Below, in pieces: positions 38,471-52,046 of a stretch of DNA of 64,000 bases. Under the pieces are notes generated by a model. It saw only the letters and a list, made by a program, of their open reading frames with translations, was not told where the DNA came from and ran no database searches. The position numbers were made by a program, and so were the translations under genes. Location: contig RCAB01000328.1 in the NCBI GenBank assembly GCA_003640385.1, positions 1-64,000 on the forward strand, given 5' to 3'. The stretch is from Setaria digitata. Its lineage: Eukaryota; Nematoda; Chromadorea; Rhabditida; Setariidae. Within the stretch, counting starts at the first letter, position 1, and each line of letters opens with the position of its first letter.

Positions 38471-41400
38471 TTAGAAGTTGTACCACTTTTTCTTTTCGTA
38501 TTTTTCTACCAGCTTTCCCGTCCGCTGTGAAAGGGTCATTGCATTTTCCTTAAGTCGTTCTGCTGCCTCAGCTGTTGCATTCAGTTTCTCGCCACGCTCA
38601 TACAAAGCCTGAAAATTCCAGTTGTAATCAAAATTATTTCATACACTAGCTTGAAGAGTCCAATAATAATATCGTCCACACAACGGATAGAGATAGAGCA
38701 CCTAAACATTCAGTTTACTTCATACATAGGACAGGTTGTGTACCAGGTAGTTACTAAAGAAGTCCTTTCGGCTTCAACAACAAACAGTTTACAACTTATA
38801 CCTCGCTATTTAATCTTCAATTTATCATGTTTCGCAATATAATAAACTTTTGTAGGAATAACCTAAGTTTGAAGAAAAAGAAGAAGAATTAGTCAGATGA
38901 TGTTTATGCACGTAAGTCTAGAATTTCCTGACGGATGCTACGAAACATATATCACAAAATAAGCAGTTAATATTATTATATAAGATGAAAAAAAAAACCC
39001 TTTCTAAAAGTGGTAAAATAATTCTGACAAACGATATTAAAATATTTACTTGCAAAGCCATATTTGCTGCTTGTCCCGCTGATACTCCTCGCGCTGTAGT
39101 TTGTTCTAAGCTTGAAGATGGGCCATGTATCGTTTTCGCAATACAACGCATACTGCTACCGGGCACTGAGTTAGGATTTTTATCAGTAACTGAAAGTTTT
39201 TGGAACTTATGTATTCTGGATGAACCTGGAACCTGGCAGAAAACTATGTAGTATGGAAATGAGAACTGAGAAGAACAGCAAAAAATTGAGACTTACATAG
39301 TGTATCTAAATCAAAGCTTTCTTTCTGACTGGCAAATAAGGTGGACACCCCTTTCAGGAATGAACTTTTTGGTGGCTCAGGCATATCAAGAGGCACGAAT
39401 AATTCGCCGATTGATTCTTGCACTTGGTTAGCCAATTCCGAACAAACAGTAAATTTCTGGATCTAAAAATTTCAAAAACGAACAATCTATGTCCTTTGCG
39501 TGGAAACAATTTGATTAGAACGGGTCAGATTTTAATCCTCTGCAAAAAGAGCAGCACACAAAAGCGCATCTGCAACGTATTCTGAATTGGTCAAAAATTT
39601 CTCATCGGTAATTATGGACAACCTAACCATATGTAATTACGATTACTATGACCAGTAATGTTTTTGATGTTTTATTTGATGCTATGTATAGCGACTTGGT
39701 GGTAAAAGCTATACATTTTGAGCCACCTCTGACTCTGACTTTAGCTTCGTCCTTCCCTCCTTTATTAAATAATTGAACCAGTTTGCTTACCTCTGATGGC
39801 GATATTGTATACATGCCCAAGCCATGTTCCGTAAAAGATATTTTCAAGCACATGCTAAAACATGACCACAACTGCGAAAACATTCTAGAATAATTTCTTA
39901 CCTCCTTTCACTTACTTAAAACGTAATTATGAATTGTTGAACAAAATTTGCATATCTTCAAATCATTTTATGGAAAAATGAGAATCTAATTCTACTCTCC
40001 TCTTCCTACTCTTTAATTCACTATTTTTTAAAGAAGCAAAAAATTCAAGCAACTCGATTATCTTTCCTAGCCACCTTTCTCTGGCTTATTGAATCTATTG
40101 AAACTCATTGAATTATATCACGAAAATTGCTAATTTTTGTAACAAATAATAACAGCTAGAGAAATTACGGGTCATCACAATCAACGGAATGTCGAAAGAG
40201 ATTTGAGCAAAGGAGAAGCCTTAAACTGGGAAGACTCAATATAACAATTTGCCCAGCACCATTCAGTAGCATTAGCACGGGGTAGCCACGTACATGTGTT
40301 GCGCGTGCCTGAAAAATGAATGCAGAATTTTGTGGAAATTTCCTCACAAATCATACTCGGTGATCAGATACTGTGTGAGGCTGATTACGTCCGAAACTTG
40401 CACACAAGTTATTGGAAAAACTTTCATATTCCAGTTGTTGGACCACGCTACCCAAGCTTTTTCTAGGTTTGCTAGGTTGTCGGATGGTTTAACATCACCT
40501 GACTAACAAGCAGCTGTACCGTTTCATTTTGCAAAGGAATATTTCTGTTATGTGTAGACAATAATTAGCGGTTTACGAACCCTCAATGAAGTTATAACTC
40601 TAAGTATTTTTTTTTTTTTTTGAGGAAATAATCCGGTACTTCCAAAAAAAAAAAAAAAAAAAATTGCAATACAAAAAAGTATCACAAAATTACCTTAACG
40701 AATGGGATTTCTGGACGATGTGAAAATAAAGAATTGAAATTTGGCAATCCAACAGTATGTACTTCACCCTCAGAAACCAAAATAGCAAACTGAAATGATA
40801 ATTAAGGGTTAAAAGAAAAAAATTTCAAAAATCGCCACCTCGATCTTACGAATAAAAATAATAAGGATACTGACTGAATCTTTAACTTTTGTGAAATTTA
40901 TTTCATTTCATTTTACATGATAGAGAGACAGTGATTATAAACTTTAATAACCTACACTAACAGAAATGAAAATTCTGAATCTCTATAGCACCCTACTGGG
41001 ACTAGTACCTACCTACCTGTAAAAAATCATCCTCCCGAGAAAAATCTGTGGTATTTGAACAAGTTGGTGAAAGGCTCAATTTTGTTAGAACTTTGTTTGG
41101 AAAACTGCTCTCCACTGTATATTTCCGATCACCTTCCTGAAGCGAAAAAAAAAGCAATCGAATTTACCCGTACCAATAATAATGCAGGCTCAGGCTCATA
41201 ACTCCAGATCTGAGCCCACAACATACGAAACAATTTTTCCATCATCTCCCCTCAAAAAAAGTTTTTTCGGACAATGCAAAAATAATAGAAAAGAACACAA
41301 AGATTTTTGCTTACAAGATTACTTCGGAAAGTTAATGTCTCATGAAATCCATATTCGAAGTTTGGAAACTACGCACTGTTCACCTAACTAAAATTCTGTT

Positions 41401-42841
41401 CAATAACACACTTACTTTGTCATGATAACCTTCCGTAGCACCTTCTAATAAGCAAAAATTTCGATCCATTAGCGTTGTGTATAGCATACGCCCTCGCACC
41501 TGAACTGATGAACCTGGAAAATTATCTGGGAGATTGATCTGTTTCCCGACGTTTCTTGTTTATTTTAAACGCATACTGTTAAAATAATGCTTGAAAGAAT
41601 GCAGTGGCAACCACAGCTGATTGCTATAAAAAAAATTTGAATCAGGCTCCCAAGATCTTCAAGCGACTACAGTACTCAATAAATAATGTGACTGGACTTG
41701 GCCAAATTTTAATGACTTTAAAAAACCTGTACGAAAATTCAAAAAAAAAAAAAGTCAACCACTATAAGCCACGGAAACTGTTGAACTTATACGATCTGCT
41801 GGAAGCAGTAAATTATAGACAAAACATGTGCTTGCAGAAGTGCCAACCCAAAGGCAGAAGTGTGATCGAGGATCTGAAATTTCAAAAATTTAGGTTATTG
41901 AAATTTTTCAAAAATCAAAGTCCCGGAAAATGGACATTCTTTAGCTGGTGGAGATTCTTCTCAATATGTTTACTTCATTTAGAACATAAACCTAATCTAA
42001 AAATATCACGCCTTTGAGAGAAAAAAACTGATCCATCGGAAAAAATTTAGTATTTACAAATTCTTCTGAAGTATTTTGAATATATAATAGTCCTAATTTT
42101 ATATTATCAAGAAAGAGATTAACCTTTCTTTTTGACGTATGACTGGATAAAAGTTAACGATGTCACACTCTCCGAAAAAGCTACCTTGTTTGTACTTGAT
42201 GGGCTTTCATCTGTTGAACTTGTCTTTGTAGCAGAAGGATCTGAAAATTACATTTGTTTCTTTACTTTTCTCAAAAAACATCCAACTTTTAAGCTCAACG
42301 TTAAGAAGATCTTACTATGCCTCCAGGGATCAAAAGATCAAAGATCACACCTGAAAAACTACAATGAAAACAAATATAAGACAAAATTGCTTGCCATGGA
42401 AACATCCATATACGTGGATTTCCCAAATTCTTTAAAAATTCTGAAAATTGAAAAAAACCTTGAAAAGATTAGGAACAAACAGGTAGAAAGAGATCAAGTA
42501 GTAGAGAAAAGAAATAAAAAAATAAAACTGCTGACATTTACAGTTTGAAAAAACCTTTCTTCTCCTTAGCAACACTGAAACAGTCCAGAAAATTCTTTCC
42601 ACTAACCCTTGAAAATCTCAAATTTCTTTCAAGATTTGAAGTAGGAAGTAAAAGGAACAAATTTAAGGAGGTATCAGATTTAATACTCTTTTCAAATAAA
42701 GAGCATAAAATTACTGGTAAGAAGGAAAAAAGCCTTTTATCTGCAACCACTTCGGCTACTACTTTATGTAACAACTTTTCCAGACCACATTTCACGTTTA
42801 ATGGTCATTTACAAAAAAAGCATGAATTTCAAAGTTAATTT

Positions 42842-42873
<32 letters not shown>

Positions 42874-45800
42874 CAACAGACCAATCCCTGCAAAAAATGA
42901 AAGCACACAACTCCCTCGGAACTAACCCACGACAAGCTTACTACCACCCAGTTCAAATTTCTTTTTGCATCAAATCACGGTTATACATTTAAAAGATGAT
43001 TTCCATAGCAGTTTTTTTCTATAGAATCCACATTAAAAGCAAGAACTAGCACCCTTCAAATTCAGAGAAAGTTTGAAATCATTCCGAAACAGTAGCAAGA
43101 ACTTCAGGAAGGGAACTAGGGTTCCCAGAACAGCCTAACAGTTCACTTCTTTTTTGTTAAAGGAAATTTATGAGTGTATTTATGTAATGCAAAAAATAGT
43201 ATGGTAGAACCGCCCACAAACTTTAACAATATTCACCACCTTTTGAAAAGTTAAAGTTTTCGAGATAATTTCGAGAGAGAGAGTGTGTGTGTGTGTGTGT
43301 TACACACAATCAAAGTTGGCTTCTCTCCAACGATATACAGAAATAAACTGGATGGACCAATTCATGTACATCAGTCCATCGAAATAACCATGCATATTAC
43401 TGCATAATAAAAGTATCATGAACTAATAGATTGGTAAATTCAGAGGTGGGAAGATCGTATTTCCTTACAGTAATATCAGGTATCCTTTTTTTTTTTATCG
43501 CATATAGAGAATATTATCTTCCTTAATCCAGAATTTAATTCAAGCTGATAATCCAGATAAAAAAGATTTTCTTTTATAAAAGTGTAGAAAACTCATGCTT
43601 GCTAGACCTATTAAATTTTTCTACACGAAAACTGATAAAAAAAAAAAAATCACTGTCACATAACTCTTACGGAACATATGATGTGCACAACCCCAATAGC
43701 AATAACGACTTTCAAATAAACACATAGTTCTCTGACCTTTCTAATTTTCATTTATTTGAAAAATTCAAGAAATACACAAAATGGAGGGGGAATGTCAGAA
43801 AATGAAATAAGTACCATTAATTTCACAGCCCGAATCAACAATAGACTGCGACTTTAACAGTTGTGGTCGCCTATCCGGGCGCAGACGTGAGTTTTCATTA
43901 CCGCGTAATATCGGTTTGCTACTGAGCAGAACTGGTGGTGAATCCATATTACGCCTCGTATCCACTCCATACTGAAGCCGCCATTAAACCAATTTTAAAG
44001 TTTGAAACGAAAGTTCCACAAAAGTTAAAAAAAATTTAATTTGCAAAAGGGTGTCTTCTTCAACAGCTAATGCAAAAGTGTTAAATGAAAGCAGCAACCG
44101 GATATGTTTTTTTCCTCCCTCTCCCTCCTCCGCCAAAGTTTATTATCGCAATATAACTATTGGCTGTAACACATGGACGGTAAAACTATTATTAAATGGT
44201 AGTGAGATGAAAACGCAAGAAATAGTCCAGATAAAATATTAGTAAAGGAAGACAAAGTGACGAACATGGATGAATCAAAGTAGCACATAAGCATAACAGT
44301 GACACCAACCAGAATTCTACTCTTGTTTGAGAATGTCCTGCTGTTACTCTTAATCATTCTCAAGTTATACCTTATTTCATCCAAGCAAAAAGAAATAGCC
44401 TCATAAATCACACAGCACAGAAACCAAAACCCATTCTTGATCGTTCTCTTCCTTATATCCACACATAATTCGATTTGTCTTTGTCCTGCTTACGCCAAAA
44501 CTTTGAAAGCGAGTGCCAAAAGTTTTAGTGTGTAACAAAAATGCAAGCCTCAAGACGAACGATTCTGAACTCAACTGTATACTTCATTTCTAAATTTAAA
44601 TAAAAAAAAAAAAAATCCTTTCTATGTGACCTTCGGTTTACTTATTATGTGTTAGAAGCATTAACGAAAAGCGGAAAATAGGATAGGCATGCTGACTGTC
44701 TTACCTAACGTTAGTTTCGACCCCAACATTGCTTCAGATTGTTCCTCACAGGCTGTTGCCACATTTAAAGTTAGTGATCGAACCAACGTTTTTTTCCTGA
44801 TACGAAGCTTATTGATCAAACAATTTATATCAGCCCTCCGAACACTTTCCGTTTCTCCTGATTTTGAGATTTCACTGTTTGTTGTAGATACATTTTCTAT
44901 TTCATCTTCAGTTTTTGTTTTCATTGTTAAATGCTTTCCACAGTCGAGATCACGTGGCCAGGAATGTTGACTTGCTAAAGTCTCCTTATCTTCTGACGTC
45001 AGAGTTTTCCTTGCTTTTGTTCTGTCATTCATATCTATTGTCCGAGTAAGAAATCCTTTGCCTAGTGCCATATTTTTGAAAAGCTTCCGACGACTAGACC
45101 ATTTATGGGAATATCCAGACTGCGATGATGATGCAGTTTCATCTACTTCAGGCGTAGAACAAATGCCTGAAATGTCCTCCAAATGTATAGAATCCATCTG
45201 CAAAGGTAATTGTACGGGTATACTTGTTGTGAAGATTTTCTGCAGCGGCAGTGGTACGACGGATGGCTGAAAAAACGAGATCAAGTATAACGAAAAATTG
45301 CATGCAGACAGGAACTTCAAACAACAGACAAATGTATCCTGAGCATGGATTCCAAAAAACCGATAAAGTCTAGTACTTCTAAATGATATCAATATGTTTA
45401 ACATTACTCAGACACCAATAGAAAGATACAACTATGTAAGTGAAGTTTACACTCCACTGGATTACATTTAAACAACTCCAACTACTGTTATCAGTGCCTG
45501 GTACAAGCCACCTGCTAATGATCACTTCGAAAGAATTTGCCAATACTTCGTGGAATTCACTATTAATTAACTTCATACAACTAGTAATGTTCAGCTTATT
45601 AAGCCATTGACTACCTTTCATCCCCTCCCACTTCCTAAGTAGTTTTTGGGATATGACCTGTTCATTTGAATATCAAAAGAAAATTATAAAATGCACTGTA
45701 AAAAAAAGTTAATTCTAAAGTAGAAGCTATTTTCTCAGGATACCACGAAACATAAAGAGGAAAAACAAAACAGCAACAGTAAGCAAACACAAGCATACTA

Positions 45801-48800
45801 CAGGCAGCAAACGACCATTTAGCACTCAGTAAACCAGCAAAGATAGAAAGGGAGAAAAATTGAAAAATAGTAACTATCCATTTACTTGAGCCCACAATTC
45901 TTACTATCTCTCCTCTTTCTTATAACAAGAGAAAAAAATTGTCAGGATTGAGAGTACTTCCGATGTTCGGACTGCTAATAAGTCATCTGTGCTAAACTGA
46001 AGATATCGACGAATGATAATTACTATAAAAACTTCATGCTCTTCCCTTTATAAATCTATAAAAGTCATTCTAAAACTTGGATCTTAATTTGGAAGAAGTT
46101 TGAAAAGACAAACGTCATGTTGGCTTGTGCTGCTGTTCTGACTAAGCAGTATTGGTGGTGAACGCTGCTTAGCACAGAGGTTAACCGTTGACCACGAACA
46201 TATTATTGTATACTGTACCAAATCAATCAGCGTTAAACCTGCTGGTGTACCTGAAGGTAATTCAAGTCCATAAATGAACTTATTCTATATAATTTTTAAT
46301 TGAAAAAATCTGGAATAAAGTATAATCCAACGAGGCAAGAAAGGAATGGTCTAATTCTTATTATATTTCGAAATTGTCTATGTTTACAAGACTGCCCAGC
46401 CCAACAATTTTTCAGTTACGAAATATGCTCTGTATACATAGATATAAATGTCAAATATTACGCATCGGTTACCTGAAGTACTTTACAGTGTAATTTTACA
46501 TAAATAAATAGTCATTTCTAATCGAAATCTTAATCTGGAGATAAAAAAAAATTGCTACAAAAATCAAAAAGCTTGCTTATCTATTATGAAAAAATTTCAC
46601 ATATAATGAGGAACGGAAATAAAAATCCAGACCGAGAGCAATGATACCATAAGCTGAATTAAGAGCTATCGCTGTAACCATTTCCGGTTGAGATGTATTT
46701 CTCCACGGAATTAAGCATACCAAATCGGGCTGAAAATCTCGAAAATATTGAAAAACAAAATGAAAATTAGAAAAAATTAATGACTTTTAAGAATAATGAA
46801 ATATATACATTATATATCCTAAAATCACCTGATACCCTGCAAGTCTCCTCACTACTCCACCTCGCACTTTCAACGGAAAGTAACCATCATGAGTACTACC
46901 CTCACTGGTATCGCTACTGTTTGATTCCACTGAGACAGCTGTTCCTTGTCTTTTCAATTCTCTCTTTGGAGAAGATCCTGTTGACTCCATACTATTCGTT
47001 AATGAAGGAAAAGCAAGTGGAATATTAATCACCTGAAACAGAGTAGGAATATGCTTCACAAACATACAAAAAGAAACATAGAGGATCGATGTACCATATG
47101 GTCTTCATTTATATTTTTAGCAGGACCGATAAATAAAATGAAGCTTAAGAACAACACCAACAAATCAAAGGAAACTAAGGATATTTTCATCATTTGCTAA
47201 TGCAACTTGTTTGAAATTTGAAAAATCTTGACATACAGTAATTTCATGAGCATTTTCGGTTTTCACGAAACGAAACAAAGTCAACTGTCCACTTTCGCTC
47301 GCAACCAGCAATAGTCGTGAATCCAAACATAACTCGATCATTGCAACGGCATGTAATGTTCCATGATATTCCAATCCATCATTTCGCTCGAAATGTCGGC
47401 CACTTTTTAACTTGTACAGGATTTGCAAATGTTCACCTGAGGCTTGCCAGAATTTTATCGTACCATCTTCATGGCTACAATAAATAAAATTTTAAAAAAT
47501 TATATTTGTGCAATAGGAATTGGAACTGTTATTTAATTATTAAGATATTAAGATATTAGGTGAAAGCGCACGATTTCACTTATCAACGTTTGTTAAAGGA
47601 GATTCTTTCGGCGAAGTTACACTAGAGTGTTATACTCTTAAAAATACGATTATCGAAAACACGAAAAATGTACTATGATAAGATATTTTGAATTCCAATA
47701 AGTAAAAAGTACCCGGTAAGTAATAGCTCTTGATGACCCATTGCACAATCTCGTCCGCTTCCGCCAGTGATTGGCCATGCCTGCAGATCAAATTTCCCAA
47801 ATAAATTGGGCTTTCCAAGGCTTCAAGAAAACAGCAGGACTAGGAATAAGCTTAAAAAAAAAATAAACAAGCCTTATCACTGAATCCTTGACGTCGTTGT
47901 TTCGAACCAACAAGTGCCAAAGCACCAAGTAAATCAAGAGGACAGTTGGAAAAATAACATATACAACGCACCGGTGATTCATGAATGTCCATGGGGTTAA
48001 CATTTTCATGACATGGATACCTAAATTATTTCATTTGTTTGTTGAAATTTGATAAATTCAAAATCCCAACATTTACACTCTTTCTGACTAAAATGAAAAC
48101 TTCAAAATCTTTAGATTTTGTTGAAAGGGAATCTCGACCACTCGAAAACTCTGCCTATAAAACTGAAGTGGTTTTGACTTCTTCTAATATCTACGTGAAA
48201 CCACTTACTGTTTAAAAAAAAAAAAAAAAAGAAAAAACGGTAAAATTAGTTTGAAATTTTATGCGATCATGCAAAGCGAGCTGATTAATATAAAGATACA
48301 AAAATAAATGAAATCACCCTGGAGTTGTCAGATCGATAATAAGCAAGTCATGTTTCATAAGCACTGCAACACCAGACGGTTGCTGCATTGCACTGCTATA
48401 CGATGAACCGTTCAGAGGTACAAATGTTATCAAAGGATGATCTAATTCCAAGACTGTAACCGATTTTGATGCCTTCATTATGGTTAAAGTGGGCAGTGCA
48501 CCACCTTCTTGCGACATTCCTGGAATTAATGGTTATAACCTACGAAAGTTCTGACTTAGCATTATTAAAGGAACCGAAATCCAATGTTCTCTATAAAACA
48601 CTGACCACCAGTGAAAATAATTAATTGTTCGCCATCTGCTGAATGCCTCCAATCAACCTGAAATTTTCAGAGAGTCTAGGTACTTTGAACTGAAAAGAAA
48701 AAGCGTGTCCGGCACAGCATTTCAGGCACTGCATTTTTACAAGTAAAAAAATAAATCAAGTATCAGCGTGTGAGGAAATCATGAAAAACGAACCTGGGAA

Positions 48801-51800
48801 ATAGGTTTACATCTTTGACCATGAGGTTGTAATTTTTGGGTGTACTCTCCTGGCTTCCGAATATTCCAAATTAGCAAACAACCATCTGCTGTACCACTCA
48901 TAAATTGTCGACCATCATGATGCCAGGCAAAGCAACGAGCCGAATGATCTGATATGAATCTCTCTGCCTGAAACAGATGTCTCACACTGAAAACAGTTCA
49001 ATTCCTTTTTCATTTTGATTGACAGAAACTAGTTTCGAAACAACCACTTGCTTCTTTTGTTTGAAGATTCCATAACACAATGCTTCCTTTTTCGTATAGA
49101 AGCAGTAGTTTGGAAATTTCCGTAGGACATGTAGAAATAGCCTTTACACTACCAGGATGGGTACGAACAGCCCTGAAATACATAGAATCAAAAAGTTATC
49201 TGAGATGAAAGTAAAACTTGAAATCAATATGGAGTATCTTGCCCATACTTTGGACATGAGTTATTAAAAAAAAAACCATCTTTTTTGTTTCATGTCATAT
49301 GAGGATAAAATTAACTGAATACACACTATGAACCACAAATAAGAATTTTGACGTTAAATTACTACAATAGGAATTAAATTAACTAATCAATCAGAGAGCT
49401 AAATAATAAGACGAAATTCTTTCTTCATAAGAAATACTGCACATGATTCCTTATTAAAAAGTAAAGATGTATGGATGAAAGAGAGTCCACTAGAGTTTGT
49501 GCATGAAGAAATTCAAAAATTAAACAAGGAGTTAATAAAAGCAGTTGGTCAGAGAACGGTGAATTCAGGAACAATGGTATCTTATTGATTGCGGAAACAT
49601 ATAAGACATCAAAAAAAAACATTAATTCCCTCGTAAGAAACATAATTCAACAACCCAGACCAATAATGAATTAAAGTCCGTATTAATAAAATTAGTTTTA
49701 ATCGAAAGCCGTTCCAATCAATATGGTTTACCCTGTAACAGAAAATTTCAACACTCAAACAATGAAGGGGTAGTTTTAAAAAATATAGGTAATAGATTGA
49801 GTGAAGAAACATTGGAAAAATATTACTAAAATAGTGAAAAATTTCACTACTGATAAAATAGTAAATAAATAACGCAAAAGAAATTTACAAATCAATAGCT
49901 TTGTTCCAGTTGATGGCGTAACTGGATAAGGTGAATGTTGCTATATTAACGAAATATACATTGCCACGTTCGGTCCCCAAATAAAGCCATTTGCTTTGGA
50001 AAGGGTGACTAATACAAGTAACTTGCTCCTTCGTCAGCTGTATACTGTGTAGCACTTCTGGCACCTGAGCAATATTACCAATAAGATGATATACTGCGTG
50101 AAAATCTGAATTTCTATTTTCTCAAATATGTTCAAATTTGTCATTAATCTCTTAATTTACAAGACATTTAACAAGAAGAAATTCTTCAACTTCTGACTCA
50201 AAGTGTCAGAAGTTAAAAACTGCAAAAGCTAGAACTCAACTGATCCAATAAAATTTATTCCTTACCTTCTGCCGAAAGTTCCACAGATGTATCAAGTCAT
50301 CACGACAGGCTGTAACCAGAGCTCCCTGAAAATATTAACTAGTTTTAACCTTATTTCGTTCACTTTCATTTCTTGTTCTTTGCTTTATTTCATATTTGGT
50401 TATGCATAATTACGTCACTACTCCACACCTTACTTTGTCTTGTTAAAGTTAACCAAAAATTACAATTTGAAACTAATTGCATATTAACGATATTTAATGA
50501 ACCATATACTAACATTTGATGAAAATCATGACAGAACAACAAGTGCAAAAAAAAAAAACTCTGATTTTACTTTAAGTGAATAAAGCTTATTGAATAAATG
50601 AAAAAGAAACATTGCAATCCATCTCCAATTCTTTTTTTTATATAACTTTTTCCAATTACAGCAGTCACTTTAATTATCTTTGAACGCAGTTGCACTATGT
50701 TTTATTAAAATTTCGAGATGGCTGAGAAAAAAAAAACAGCAACTTACTAATACTTTTTATGGTGACTCAGGGAAATGTAAAATGAGTTAATTATCTCAAA
50801 TTAAGACAGTTTTTATTAGAATTCTTATACACCAATAAGAACGTTCTTCTTAAGCCATTTTGTTGGAGTTCACAGCAAATACTGAGATCATACGATCAGA
50901 AGAAGTGAAAATTAAGGAAATCTATAAACCATTTCTGCCAACAGGGCAAGGAACTTTATCTGAAAAACAGTTTCCATGGCTATTCAAAGCGCTGATATTG
51001 ACCTAAATTTTGAATCTCAAAAATAAACGAAAACAAGAGAGAAGGATAAACACGTACTTCATTCACCAGAAACTGTATATGAAGTACAGCAGCATCTGAT
51101 TCATGTTTCAAGCAGTAATCCACACCGACATCCCCGATAACTCTGATCACTCCATGTCCCGTGCCTATGGCTAGCAATCGCTGCACGGTATCATAAGCCA
51201 TACATCGTGGATCGTCTGGAAACCCATGTCTCACTATCTGAAAATGTCCCGAAGAAAATTCTCTAAATAAGTCAAATGAATTTTAATCAACAAATACTTC
51301 GGGGACCTTCAAATCCACTAAACAGAAATCTAATGGTTAGGAATGAGGATATATCCAGAAATGCCTCGACCACTAACATTTATCTCCTTGACCAGCAAAA
51401 TACAGTTCATTTCTAATTTTGAAAATTTGATGCCTCATAATTTCAAGAAAGCTGATGTCTTTGACGCGAAAAGCCCTTTCGCTTTCATAATTTTAAAACA
51501 AACCAATTGTATTATAACTATGTTACTTCCACCTTTCTTTTTTTTTCTTGATCATTGTATTACCAGGATATTCACAAAAAAATTCTATTTGAAAGAGGTT
51601 TTACAGAAGATTGCCATAATTGTGACTTTCGAATTATCAGAAAATATATGAATGAATGTACAATAAAATGGTTTTTGATCAATTTGCCACCTAACAAATT
51701 TTGAGACCAGTATGCCTACATTAAAATTTGTCGTGTTTAAGAATCAAATTCATTAATTCATAATGCGCAAGGAATAATTAGGTATGGTATTATTTTCATT

Positions 51801-52026
51801 TTATCATGCCTAGTAAATGAAGTATATTTTTTCTATCAAGGTTACTCAAGTAAGTGCTCACTCTTCCTGTGGGAGTAAATAAGCAAAAGAAAATTCAATA
51901 TTAATCACTTACTCGTGTTAAGCAAGCATCCTCTGCAGTGATTCTTTCATCAAGATCCATTTCTGATTTATGCTGATTCCTCAAGCCGTCTAGCGCTGAT
52001 GCTAGACGTTTTTTGGCACGATCCAT
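38471..52026 (-). CDS. tom-1: Tomosyn (syntaxin-binding protein 5 family), 27 exons, 1,333 aa
   Basis: Exons (minus): 51913-52026, 51058-51237, 50266-50325, 49889-50064, 49052-49172, 48794-48967, 48606-48657, 48318-48519, 47873-48020, 47713-47780, 47237-47474, 46829-47032, 46633-46729, 46114-46250, 44705-45266, 44494-44564, 43815-43971, 42124-42240, 41773-41873, 41416-41538, 41017-41136, 40694-40789, 40169-40308, 39791-39854, 39297-39462, 39050-39225, 38471-38608. They total 4,002 nt with all phases matching. The N-terminal WD40 propellers are clear (VRHGFPDDPRCMAYD, GALVTACRDDLIHLWNFRQK, HPFQSKWLYLGTERGNVYFVN, HESPVRC, WPITGGSG, GHEDGTIKFW). The hypervariable linker (exons 12, 14-17) is followed by the second propeller (CLWVGTSAS). 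The C-terminal R-SNARE helix (ALYERGEKLN to KKKWYNF) keeps the zero-layer arginine. Tomosyn sequesters syntaxin/SNAP-25 and restrains vesicle priming. Human STXBP5 is about 1,150 aa; the excess is exons 15-16. An in-frame TGA lies 7 bases before the ATG, closing the start. Two introns use GC donors. Exon 16 is the least certain. Confidence 0.93.
42845..42873. repeat. A29 homopolymer in a tomosyn intron
   Basis: Uninterrupted run of about 29 A on the plus strand (T on the gene strand), between exons 17 and 18. Such runs are length-unstable in assemblies. Confidence 0.9.
43272..43300. repeat. (GA)n(GT)n compound microsatellite in a tomosyn intron
   Basis: GAGAGAGAGA passes directly into GTGTGTGTGTGTGT, followed by TACACACA, which is partly complementary to it. 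Confidence 0.85.
44494..45266 (-). other. tom-1: Candidate alternative cassette of tomosyn: exons 15 and 16
   Basis: Exon 15 (44705-45266, 562 nt) enters in phase 0 and leaves in phase 1 at TTAG|GTAAGAC. Exon 16 (44494-44564, 71 nt) enters in phase 1 at AGTTCAG and leaves in phase 0 at TTGGC|GTAAGC. Together they are 633 nt, exactly 211 codons. Exon 14 (phase 0 exit) can therefore join exon 17 (phase 0 entry) directly without a frame change, giving a 1,122-aa form. Exon 15 to exon 17 without exon 16 hits a stop after seven codons. The encoded segment is Ser/Thr/Lys-rich and falls in the linker that is alternatively spliced in mammalian tomosyns. Exon 16 was placed by phase and splice sites, not homology. 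Confidence 0.55.
47871..47872 (-). other. tom-1: Second GC donor, tomosyn intron 9
   Basis: Boundary GATAAG|GCTTGTTT joins SKQRRQGFSDK to AWPITGGSG, which aligns without gaps to the vertebrate KRQGYSKKEWPINGG region. All GT dinucleotides near this end leave phase 1, while the next exon needs phase 0. The match to the GC-donor consensus is weaker than at intron 5, so a sequencing error (GC for GT, or an indel) remains possible. Confidence 0.7.
49050..49051 (-). other. tom-1: Non-canonical GC donor, tomosyn intron 5
   Basis: The exon 5 boundary reads AAAGAA|GCAAGTGG. Only this site joins LQTKE to AERFISDHS in frame and at the same length as the vertebrate protein. The nearby GT dinucleotides all give phase 1 and a frameshift. 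GCAAGT is the known strong form of GC donors. The acceptor is TGTTTCAG, before 48967. Confidence 0.85.
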
Positions 52027-52046
52027 CGTTGTTCACCTTTCACTTA

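Noticed and set aside
41604..42017. 137-codon plus-strand open frame
   Set aside because: It lies antisense to tomosyn exon 19 (41773-41873) and its introns, is rich in K/N/F and has no recognisable motif; the minus-strand exon explains the lack of stops.
42132..42548. 138-codon plus-strand open frame
   Set aside because: Antisense to tomosyn exon 18; composition typical of AT-rich chance frames.
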